From Negadavirga shengliensis (GTDB lineage Bacteria > Bacteroidota > Bacteroidia > Cytophagales > Cyclobacteriaceae): a stretch of 64,000 nt of DNA. The stretch spans positions 62,001-126,000 of the forward strand of contig NZ_JBHSJJ010000015.1 of the NCBI RefSeq assembly GCF_042652345.1, read 5' to 3'. Position numbers and translations under genes: made by a program. Shown piece by piece: positions 17,876 to 24,990 of this stretch (the stretch's first letter is position 1; each line of letters begins with the position of its first letter). Below the pieces are notes generated by a model. The model was not told where the DNA came from. It worked only from the letters and a program-made list of their open reading frames with translations, and made no database searches.

Positions 17876-18757
17876 TTATTTCCCTAACATGGGAAATAGC
17901 TTTTTAATATCTTCTTCGGAAGGCTGGGACCCATATTCACAGATCTCGAACGTTTCCGCATATTGGGCATTCCTGGCTTTGTCAGCGCCATACCATTTTT
18001 CCAGACTTTTCCTTACCTGCGGATTGATGCTGCCTGTTCGTTTATCCTTCAACCAGATTTTTCTTTCCACTTTCCCTTGGGGCACCTCATCCAAATAGCC
18101 ACCTATCCAGGGTAACCACTCATAAAACTGGGATTCATGCGCGTCCATCGCATCTATCTTTTTATCAATCACTGCAGTAATGTCCACCGCGATGTCAGGC
18201 TGAAAAGGATTGGGCTTTTGAAAATGGTCTTGAAAATACAGGAACACGGGATTTTTGTCCAAAGGCGGGGTATCGGCCGCCACGTTGGGCACACCGACCA
18301 TATAGGCCGCGTCCTGTACCAGAATCGCGGTATAACGGTGATCAGGGTGGTAATCATTGGATCTGGGAGCAATCACCACATCCGCATTCCATTCTCTGAT
18401 CTTCCTGATCACCTGGAGACGCACCGGCAAAGTGGCCAACAATTCCCCGTCATGGTTGTCCAGCACATCATAGGTGATCCCTAATCTTCTGGCCACCTCC
18501 TGGGTTTCTTTCAAGCGCCTTTTGGCCAACATTCCGCCCCCTTCTTCCATGTGGCCTGCATCGCCGTTGGTTACGGAAAGAAATTTCACATTGTGCCCCA
18601 TTTCAACAAATAATGCCGCGGTTCCGCCGGCTTTGATATCACAATCATCGGGGTGGGCCCCTATCATGATGATCTGCAAGGGTTTATTCTGTTGGGCATT
18701 GGCATGGATGAAAGCATGGCCGCAGAACAATAAAATAACTAGAATTCTGGATATCAT
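17876..18757 (-). CDS. PIG-L family deacetylase, secreted
   Basis: Zinc-dependent N-acetyl sugar deacetylase family (PIG-L/LmbE). The preferred start MISRILVILLF gives a signal peptide ending near HANAQQ, so it is exported. The metal site is visible as IGAHPDDCD and the later NDYHPDHRY. The family includes MshB and BshB, which act in mycothiol and bacillithiol synthesis, but those are cytoplasmic and shorter; the signal peptide here argues for a periplasmic substrate. A longer reading frame begins at 18820, without family support. The gene ends 78 bases before the SDR start and may share its transcript. Confidence 0.86.
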   Translation of the reverse strand: MISRILVILLFCGHAFIHANAQQNKPLQIIMIGAHPDDCDIKAGGTAALFVEMGHNVKFLSVTNGDAGHMEEGGGMLAKRRLKETQEVARRLGITYDVLDNHDGELLATLPVRLQVIRKIREWNADVVIAPRSNDYHPDHRYTAILVQDAAYMVGVPNVAADTPPLDKNPVFLYFQDHFQKPNPFQPDIAVDITAVIDKKIDAMDAHESQFYEWLPWIGGYLDEVPQGKVERKIWLKDKRTGSINPQVRKSLEKWYGADKARNAQYAETFEICEYGSQPSEEDIKKLFPMLGK

Positions 18758-18930
18758 AATTTTATATGTCGGTTGGTAAAAGCAAAAAGTGAAGATAGGT
18801 ATTTCAATGAATTTTGCCAATGTAATTTTTGCAATTGTCTTCCAGGAAATCCTTTTATTAATAACCGTTGTGTTTTTTGGTTTGATGTACCCTTAATCCT
18901 TATTTTAGTACCCTAAGCCAATTCATACCA

Positions 18931-20025
18931 ATGAACCAGAACCTGCACCCCGTTCAACGCACTGCTTATTTCCTTCTTTCACTGGTATTATTGATATGGC
19001 TGCTTCATACGGCTGCTTTTATCATCGTCCCGCTGGTTTGGGGCATTTTTTTTTCATTTGCCCTGTATCCCATAAGCAACTGGCTGGAAGAAAAACGTTT
19101 TCCCCGGGCATTGGCTATAGCCATCAGCATTGTTTTGGTCACTATCGTGGGAGCCGGAGTGATTTATGTATTGGTCAACCAGATGATCTACCTATTAAAA
19201 GATATCCCTGAAATCGGAGAAAAATTAAAAGAAAAAACCAGTGTATACCTGGAAGAATTAAAAACAATTACCGGAATAGCATTACCTGAAGATAACGGGA
19301 GCCTGTTTTTCTCAAGCTGGATCTCTGAGGATAATTTAAACAATACCATTTTTAACACGGGAAGATCCCTCACCCTGGCTGCCATTATCCCTTTGTATAC
19401 TTTCCTGATGCTCTACTATAAGGATTTTTTCATCTCTTTTCTGTATCAAATCTCCACCAAACGTAATGTCGCTATTCTCGCCTGGGTGGCCGATTCGGGA
19501 AAGATCATCCACGGATACCTGGTGGGGATGGTTAAAGTCACCGCAATAGTTGCTGTACTGTCAGGGCTTTTCTTCTACCTGATAGGTATAAAATACTATC
19601 TGCTGTTCGCTATCTGGATCGCCGTGATGAACCTGATTCCCTATATTGGGGTGATTATCAGTTCCGCCCTTGTTATCCTGTATGTTTTTCTGACCACAGA
19701 CACTTTTTTTTATCCCCTGCTTACTTTGGCCGTACTTTGGGGCATCCAAGCTGTGGAAAACAACCTGATCACTCCCTATGTGGTCGGTTCGAAAGTAAAA
19801 GTGAATGTATTGGCGGTGGTGTTGGCTATTCTGATTGGCGGTGGAATATGGGGCATATCAGGAATGATATTGTTCATTCCATTGGTTGGCATCCTGAAAA
19901 TAACCTTTGACAGGATTCCTTCCCTGAAGCCATACGGCTACCTGCTTGGAGACACATTTCCCGTCAACGAGAAAAATGAAAATTTCATTAGGACAATAAG
20001 GCGGAAATGGCAGGCAAAAAGGTAA
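18931..20025 (+). CDS. AI-2E family transporter
   Basis: A 364-residue polytopic inner-membrane protein of the AI-2E (YdiK/TqsA, UPF0118) family. About eight membrane helices can be seen, in two groups separated by a central hydrophilic stretch (about residues 85-135) with an amphipathic helix. Family blocks include VPLVWGIFFSFALYPISNWLE cut here to its hydrophobic core, the loop GKIIHGYLVGMVKVT, and PYIGVIISSALVIL with the usual Pro-Tyr-Ile-Gly. Members have been tied to autoinducer-2 export or Na+/H+ exchange; the substrate is not settled. Single gene, followed immediately by a minus-strand tRNA. Confidence 0.88.
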   Translation: MNQNLHPVQRTAYFLLSLVLLIWLLHTAAFIIVPLVWGIFFSFALYPISNWLEEKRFPRALAIAISIVLVTIVGAGVIYVLVNQMIYLLKDIPEIGEKLKEKTSVYLEELKTITGIALPEDNGSLFFSSWISEDNLNNTIFNTGRSLTLAAIIPLYTFLMLYYKDFFISFLYQISTKRNVAILAWVADSGKIIHGYLVGMVKVTAIVAVLSGLFFYLIGIKYYLLFAIWIAVMNLIPYIGVIISSALVILYVFLTTDTFFYPLLTLAVLWGIQAVENNLITPYVVGSKVKVNVLAVVLAILIGGGIWGISGMILFIPLVGILKITFDRIPSLKPYGYLLGDTFPVNEKNENFIRTIRRKWQAKR

Positions 20026-20029
20026 AAAG

Positions 20030-20111
20030 TGCGCACGAAAGGATTCGAACCTTCACACCCGAAGGCGCTGCCGCCTGAAGACAGTGCGTCTACCAATTTC
20101 GCCACGTGCGC
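20030..20111 (-). tRNA. tRNA-Leu, anticodon CAG
   Basis: Read on the minus strand it folds as a class II tRNA. The acceptor GCGCACG (20111-20105) pairs with CGTGCGC next to the discriminator A at 20030. A D-arm with AAATTGGTAGA follows. The anticodon stem CTGTC/GGCAG holds the loop TTCAGGC (anticodon CAG), then a long variable arm CGCCTTCGGGTG and a T-arm with GGTTCGAATCC. The CCA end is not encoded. A sequence close to the -7 consensus (CTATTTTG, one base short) lies at about 20121-20129, a few bases upstream of the tRNA. Confidence 0.95.
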
Positions 20112-20180
20112 TTAGAGCTTGCAAAATAGTGAAATTAAATCCTATGGAGCAAATGAAAGCATAAAAACTTTAAAACCTGA

Positions 20181-20237
20181 GTTTCGACGCTCACTATCGA
20201 AGATTCTAAACCGTGGTATAACCCGCGCAACGGATGG
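20181..20237 (+). repeat. Dispersed intergenic repeat, copy 1
   Basis: 57 bases beginning GTTTCGACG and ending CGGATGG. They align without gaps to 32783-32839, matching at about 43 of 57 positions (hand count). The repeat lies between tRNA-Leu and a small membrane protein gene. It continues into a GC-rich tail (GTAGCGGGG). It may belong to a REP-like family of this genome. Confidence 0.5.
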
Positions 20238-20266
20238 CATTATTGTAGCGGGGACACTTCAATCAT

Positions 20267-20704
20267 TCAGGGTTTATTTCCCTTAAGAAACTTTTTCACT
20301 TCCCATGCATTGTACAATATGATACTTAAGGGGACCAACCATATGGCTTCATTAAACACCACATGAAAAACCGATCTTTTGTTCCAGCCCACTTCCCCGA
20401 TATACCCCGTCAAAAACCAGGTGAGCGTAACCAGCTTTCCCATAATTCCCACGACAATAAGATATATCCAGCTCAAGGGATAAAATGCCGCGAGAAAAAC
20501 TGCTATGCCTGTGATCATCCCCACGGTGCCGTAGGCTGTGGTGCCGCTTACCGCAACCGGTTCGATTTCCATGGCCAGCCAGGTAAACGCTTCCTCACCA
20601 AACCACCTGAAAAAAGCACCCCATAATGAAGTATAAATACCTGTTAGCAACAAAAGGCCCCTCATGGGCATGGTAAACGCGGGCTTGTGCTTGATTTCAG
20701 CCAT
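20267..20704 (-). CDS. Conserved hypothetical membrane protein
   Basis: I do not recognise a named family. From the ATG at 20704 (MAEIKHKPAFTMPMRG) it is 145 residues with four hydrophobic segments, near residues 16-30, 55-75, 78-100 and 112-135, separated by short loops. The loop after the first helix contains FFRWFGEEAF. An ATG 54 bases upstream would add a hydrophobic segment (MLIIFLISGVFN) and is less natural. The gene stands between the dispersed repeat and another minus-strand small gene. It is likely an inner-membrane protein, possibly distantly DoxX-like, which I cannot confirm. Confidence 0.6.
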   Translation of the reverse strand: MAEIKHKPAFTMPMRGLLLLTGIYTSLWGAFFRWFGEEAFTWLAMEIEPVAVSGTTAYGTVGMITGIAVFLAAFYPLSWIYLIVVGIMGKLVTLTWFLTGYIGEVGWNKRSVFHVVFNEAIWLVPLSIILYNAWEVKKFLKGNKP

Positions 20705-20813
20705 TTCAGTGGATCCGATTAAATTAAAAACACCTGAAATTAAAAATATTATCAGCATATCACAAAGGCATCTTCCCGAACATCCTGAATTTCTGATGAT
20801 GTGAGGATAAAAT

Positions 20814-21269
20814 TTAATTTTTAATGGTTTCGGAAAAATATTTGAATCCCCATAAAGTTTCGGAAACCAGGTTGGCCGCTCTCATGATTTCACGGATATT
20901 CCTGGGATGGAACGGCTCGATGGTCACTTTGAAGTTTCGAAACCGGTCCCTTTCCACATACAAGGAAAAGTTGCTGTTGAGCTTCAGGATTTCTTTCGGA
21001 AAAAACAACCGTTGGTGGACATTCTCAGGCATCAGTTTGAAACCGAATCTCCTTTTTGCTGATGCATAATGTTCCACCCCCAATTCATAATCCATATGCT
21101 TCATGCTGAGCCTTGATTCAGAAAGAAATTTTGGGTTAAGGGTATGGCACAGGTTAATGCTGTTTTTTGTAAAGCAATAACGTACCTCCGAACCTACCTT
21201 TTTCTTGAGGAAGAGTTGATTCTGGGTGGCAAAAAAATGCCAGAAATTATCAATTCTTTTCAGTTCCAT
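20814..21269 (-). CDS. Hypothetical protein, 151 residues
   Basis: No family recognised. The protein is soluble-looking and basic, without signal peptide or membrane helix. It contains many aromatic and Arg/Lys residues, with stretches such as NFWHFFATQNQLFLKK, FGFKLMPENVHQRLFFP and FKVTIEPFHPRNIREIM. The last stretch includes a helix that may be a nucleic-acid or partner-binding surface (speculation). It lies 109 bases upstream of the small membrane protein gene; whether the two are co-transcribed is unclear. Codon use looks like that of the neighbours, supporting a real gene. Confidence 0.55.
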   Translation of the reverse strand: MELKRIDNFWHFFATQNQLFLKKKVGSEVRYCFTKNSINLCHTLNPKFLSESRLSMKHMDYELGVEHYASAKRRFGFKLMPENVHQRLFFPKEILKLNSNFSLYVERDRFRNFKVTIEPFHPRNIREIMRAANLVSETLWGFKYFSETIKN

Positions 21270-21382
21270 CGCCGGTTATTTGGGGAATAAGGTTTGAGCG
21301 AAATTTGACGACAGTTTTAATATACGGTTTTTTAGGACAATATGATGGATTTCATGCTTTCTTTTTCTGGCCCTACACAAAA

Positions 21383-21979
21383 TCATCCCTGCACCAGTCG
21401 CAGATAATCCCGGATGGTGGTCATAAAGGCCTTTCTTTCAGTTTCATTCTGTAATACCGGAATCCATTTATTGTCAAACCTGGCCTCATACACGGCATTC
21501 TCCTCTAACCTGAAAAATATCTCCTTTGCAAATACCACATGTGAATAACGATCACCGAAGGAAAAATGTATGGTTCCACTCTCCTTACGTTCAGGAAACC
21601 TCCACCTGATCTCCAATGGGTCCTCGCCAGCCAATCCACCCTGAGGCTCTACATAAAGATAGGCGGTGTTGCGATCCCTGTTCAGCACAATGGCCAGATT
21701 CAGCACATTTTGGGTTGAATCCTTTACCCGCTTGCTGAGTCGGTATACGTCCAGTCTGGCATCGCTACGGCTTTCCACTTGATAATAGGCCCTCCTGATG
21801 TTTCTGAAATATAAACGGCTTGCATCGGTGACCCGAAAAGCGTTGTCCTCACCGGAATTGTCCGCCCTTCTTTCATTGAAAAAGGACAATAGCAACACAA
21901 ATGCAAGGGAGGCAACGATGAAAATCTTCAAAATTCTCAGCAATTCCGGGCTCAAGTCATTATTTGGGGTCTTTTTCAT
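21383..21979 (-). CDS. Hypothetical membrane-anchored protein, 198 residues
   Basis: No family recognised. One N-terminal membrane segment (about residues 17-36, IFIVASLAFVLLLSF) is preceded by a short cytoplasmic tail, giving a type II topology with the rest outside the inner membrane. The remainder is a soluble domain with beta-rich stretches (NTAYLYVEPQGG, SGTIHFSFGDRY, KEIFFRLEENAVYEARF). It is divergent from gltX, with 292 bp between the two starts. Confidence 0.62.
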   Translation of the reverse strand: MKKTPNNDLSPELLRILKIFIVASLAFVLLLSFFNERRADNSGEDNAFRVTDASRLYFRNIRRAYYQVESRSDARLDVYRLSKRVKDSTQNVLNLAIVLNRDRNTAYLYVEPQGGLAGEDPLEIRWRFPERKESGTIHFSFGDRYSHVVFAKEIFFRLEENAVYEARFDNKWIPVLQNETERKAFMTTIRDYLRLVQG

Positions 21980-22130
21980 CGGTTCTCCAGTAAGGGACCA
22001 TGCTATTTTTAACGAAAAAACAGGTGATTTTGTCCATTATCAAGGAGACTGTTGTTTTTCTACCACTTCAATTTAATGGATTAGTTAAACACTTTGGGTG
22101 AAAATCGGTCATATTCCTTTTTAATTTTTT

Positions 22131-22138
22131 TATCTTTG
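22131..22138 (+). promoter_or_regulatory. -7 box of the likely gltX promoter
   Basis: TATCTTTG fits the Bacteroidota TAnnTTTG consensus exactly and is preceded by a T-rich tract. A clear -33 TTG is not visible at the expected distance. Use of this box would give a leader of about 130 bases before gltX. Confidence 0.45.
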
Positions 22139-22149
22139 CGCCTTGAAAT

Positions 22150-22186
22150 GCGTGCCCTTGTAAATCTTTGCATTATTGTGGCACGC
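22150..22186 (+). other. Hairpin in the gltX leader
   Basis: GCGTGCC (22150-22156) and GGCACGC (22180-22186) form a perfect 7-bp GC-rich stem with a 23-base loop, starting a few bases after the expected transcription start and about 85 bases before the gltX start codon. No T tract follows, so it is not a terminator by itself. Confidence 0.4.
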
Positions 22187-22271
22187 TGTCCGGTTATGTA
22201 TGAAGCCTGTTTTTCTATGTTGTTGGTCTGAACAGGGAACAATAACGGATAAATAAACCAAACACACTTCT

Positions 22272-23810
22272 ATGAATAAACAAGTACGTGTACGTTTTGC
22301 CCCATCACCTACAGGAGCCCTTCATATTGGGGGAGTAAGAACCGCTCTGTACAATTATCTGTTTGCCAAAAAAAATGGCGGGAAATTTTTGCTCCGGATT
22401 GAAGATACTGATCAAGCAAGGTTTGTCCCAGGAGCAGAGGGCTACATCAAAGACGCTTTGGACTGGCTGGGGATATCTCCGGATGAAAGCCCATGGAAAC
22501 CGGGGGATTCCGGACCTTACAGGCAATCCGAAAGAAAGGAAATGTACATGCAATATGCCCAGGATCTCCTGGATAAAGGACATGCTTATTATGCTTTTGA
22601 CACTGCCGAAGAACTGGAGGCCATGCGCCAACGCCTCACAGCAGCGAGGGTGGTGTCTCCGCAATACAACTCCATCACAAGAACCCAAATGAAAAATTCC
22701 CTCACCCTTCCTGCCGATGAAGTCAAAGCCAGGCTGGAATCCGGTGAGCCTTATGTTATCCGCATCAAAATCCCCAGAAAAGAGGAAATAAGACTCAATG
22801 ACATGGTACGGGGATGGGTCATGGTGCATTCCAACTCTTTGGACGACAAAGTTTTAATGAAGTCAGACGGCATGCCCACCTATCACCTGGCCAATATAGT
22901 GGATGACCACCTGATGAAGATCACCCATGTCATCAGGGGCGAAGAATGGCTTCCTTCCGCCCCCCTGCATGTTCTTTTGTACCGCTACTTAGGATGGGAA
23001 GACAGCATGCCTGAATTCGCCCATCTTCCTCTGCTCCTCAAACCGGACGGAAACGGAAAGCTTTCCAAGCGGGATGCCGAAAAACATGGCTTCCCATTGT
23101 TCCCCATGGATTGGAAGGATCCAATTACGGGAGAAGTTTCCGAAGGATTCAAAGAGGCCGGCTACCTTCCTGAAGCTTTCCTTAACTTTCTTGCTTTCTT
23201 GGGATGGAACCCCGGCGATCATCGGGAAATCTTCTCCATGGAAGAACTCACAGAAGCCTTTTCTGTGGAACGTATCGGCAAGTCAGGTACTAAATTTGAC
23301 ATCAATAAGGCCAAGTGGTATAACGAGCAATATTTGCGCAAAAAACCGGACACGGTGCTGGCTTCCTACCTGAGCAGGGATTTGAAAAAAGAGGGAATAA
23401 CCATCAGCGATGAAAAAGCGGAAAAAATAGCCTCCGTCATGAAAGAGCGGGCCACGTTCCCGGCAGATTTATGGAAAGAAGGCAGGTTCATGATTTTTGC
23501 TCCGGAAGCGTTTGATCCGCAGGTCGCCGCCAAAAGATGGAACCGGGACGCCGTGGAAGTATTGAAAACTTATCGGGAAAAACTTTCCCGGCTTGAGGGC
23601 CCCATGGATGCTGACACCGCAAAAAACCTGCTTGAAAATGCCGCACAGGAAAAAGAGATCAAACTGGGAAAGGTGATGCAGGCGGTAAGACTTGCCATCA
23701 CGGGGGTTGGCGCAGGACCGGATTTGATGCAGGTTTTTGAAATATTAGGGCGGGAAGAATTGATCAAAAGAATAGATTTTGCGTTAAATAAATTAACAGT
23801 CAATGATTGA
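22272..23810 (+). CDS. gltX: Glutamate--tRNA ligase
   Basis: Class I aminoacyl-tRNA synthetase charging tRNA-Glu. The N-terminal signature APSPTGALHIGG carries the HIGH-type motif at residues 18-21; the KMSKS-type motif appears as KLSKRD near 264. The C-terminal anticodon-binding helices run from about residue 350 to 512. The length is normal. It is followed after 45 bases by a 66-residue gene in the same direction. A long leader with a hairpin precedes it. Confidence 0.97.
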   Translation: MNKQVRVRFAPSPTGALHIGGVRTALYNYLFAKKNGGKFLLRIEDTDQARFVPGAEGYIKDALDWLGISPDESPWKPGDSGPYRQSERKEMYMQYAQDLLDKGHAYYAFDTAEELEAMRQRLTAARVVSPQYNSITRTQMKNSLTLPADEVKARLESGEPYVIRIKIPRKEEIRLNDMVRGWVMVHSNSLDDKVLMKSDGMPTYHLANIVDDHLMKITHVIRGEEWLPSAPLHVLLYRYLGWEDSMPEFAHLPLLLKPDGNGKLSKRDAEKHGFPLFPMDWKDPITGEVSEGFKEAGYLPEAFLNFLAFLGWNPGDHREIFSMEELTEAFSVERIGKSGTKFDINKAKWYNEQYLRKKPDTVLASYLSRDLKKEGITISDEKAEKIASVMKERATFPADLWKEGRFMIFAPEAFDPQVAAKRWNRDAVEVLKTYREKLSRLEGPMDADTAKNLLENAAQEKEIKLGKVMQAVRLAITGVGAGPDLMQVFEILGREELIKRIDFALNKLTVND

Positions 23811-23855
23811 GCCCCGATGGGGCCGGTCTATATGCTAATTTAAACCGCAAAGAGA

Positions 23856-24056
23856 ATGGCTAAGAAAACCAAGAAAAAAGACACTCCGAAGGTTAATTCC
23901 GAACTGGAAGGGTTCAATATGAACATCAATTCTTTTGGTGAAATTTCCAGTTCATTCCCTATAGATAAGATCAATGAGTTTTTGAACAAAAACGTGGATG
24001 ACAAAAAACTCAGGGACAGGGATGATCTGGATGATATAAAAAAGGATCAGGAATAA
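23856..24056 (+). CDS. Small conserved hypothetical protein, 66 residues
   Basis: A small hydrophilic protein with a Lys-rich start (MAKKTKKKDTPK) and an acidic, charged tail (DRDDLDDIKKDQE). The middle has a more conserved look: GFNMNINSFGEISSSFPID then KINEFLNKNVDDKK, which could form one amphipathic helix. No known domain. Its close position after gltX and the hairpin at its stop codon support it as a real, expressed gene. Function unknown. Confidence 0.65.
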   Translation: MAKKTKKKDTPKVNSELEGFNMNINSFGEISSSFPIDKINEFLNKNVDDKKLRDRDDLDDIKKDQE

Positions 24057-24077
24057 CCGCGTAACTGCGGTTATTCC
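24050..24077 (+). other. Perfect hairpin over the stop codon of the 66-residue gene
   Basis: GGAATAACCGC (24050-24060) pairs with GCGGTTATTCC (24067-24077), an 11-bp perfect stem with a 6-base loop. The TAA stop (24054-24056) is inside the left arm. No run of T follows, so it is either a weak terminator or a processing/stability element between this gene and the beta-barrel gene. Confidence 0.55.
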
Positions 24078-24113
24078 CTTATATTGCGGGAATATGTCCC
24101 AGGATTATACGCC

Positions 24114-24761
24114 ATGAAAACCACAACTGCAGGGCTCCTGATATTTTTCTTTTGTAGCTTCTTTTCAGAATGTCTCCATGCCCAGACCAGCATAGGCATA
24201 AGAGCCGGTTATACGGAATCCAGCGTTTCTTACCGGTCGACTTTGGGGAGTTTCCCCAGGAGAGTCACAGGTATCTCCGCCCCTACATATGCGCTTGTCA
24301 TCGAACAGTTTTTTCAAAAAAATGCCGGGGCACAGATTGAATTTCAAATGTTAACCACTGGTTTTTCCGGCACAGATACGGTGAATATTGGCAACGAAAC
24401 CCGTTTTGATTATGTCAAAGTACCTATCCTGTCCAACTTTTACCTGGGTAACTCCGGCCGGTTCCATATAAAACTCGGGCCGCATATCGGTTATCTTCTG
24501 CAAGCAAGGGATATCAGCAGGGAAAGTGAAAGCGAACTGGTTATTCCTTCCTACGGACAGCCGGGGGATGAACCCAACCGTTTAATGTACGGACTGACGG
24601 GTGGTGTGGGATTGTCCAAACTTTTTGGTAGGCATACGGTCCAGGGCGAGGTCCGGTTTTCCTATGAATTCGGAAGGCCGGAAGGGCAGAACCGCATATT
24701 TGATCTCAACTTCACCCAACTGGAATTTACATTGGCTTATCTTTTTATGGTTATCAAATAA
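24114..24761 (+). CDS. Outer membrane beta-barrel protein (PorT-like)
   Basis: A 215-residue exported protein. The ATG at 24114 gives a clear signal peptide (MKTTTAGLLIFFFCSFF, cleavage near CLHAQ). The mature part begins TSIGIRAGYTESSV and continues with alternating strands such as KVPILSNFYLGN, HIKLGPHIGYLLQ and YGLTGGVGLSKLFG, ending on an aromatic-rich strand. This is the pattern of small PorT/OmpW-like barrels of Bacteroidota. The earlier TTG at 24084 is unlikely. Function unknown. It is followed by a hairpin terminator shared with the convergent receptor gene. Confidence 0.8.
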   Translation: MKTTTAGLLIFFFCSFFSECLHAQTSIGIRAGYTESSVSYRSTLGSFPRRVTGISAPTYALVIEQFFQKNAGAQIEFQMLTTGFSGTDTVNIGNETRFDYVKVPILSNFYLGNSGRFHIKLGPHIGYLLQARDISRESESELVIPSYGQPGDEPNRLMYGLTGGVGLSKLFGRHTVQGEVRFSYEFGRPEGQNRIFDLNFTQLEFTLAYLFMVIK

Positions 24762-24817
24762 GTCCACGTGAAGACGGCTCTCTTCAGATGCGCGAACCTC
24801 ATCGTCCCTCAACTAAA

Positions 24818-24860
24818 ATAAGCCCCGAAAAAGTCCTGTTGAACAATTTTCGAGGCTTAT
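24818..24860 (-). terminator. Hairpin terminator after the TonB receptor gene
   Basis: A 14-base arm starting ATAAGCC (24818-24831) pairs with 24847-24860 with one mismatch around a 15-base loop. On the minus strand the stem is followed by TTTTAG, so it mainly suits the receptor gene; it may also stop transcripts from the beta-barrel gene. Confidence 0.6.
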
Positions 24861-24990
24861 AGTCAATCATTTAAAATGAATTGGGGTCCTTGTTCTGATG
24901 TCTGTCAAACAAGCCCTCATCCCATCGGCCGCCCAGATAATCCAAATTACATAAGCAACTTAAATCGGCCAGGATCGGGGAAAAGGCCAA

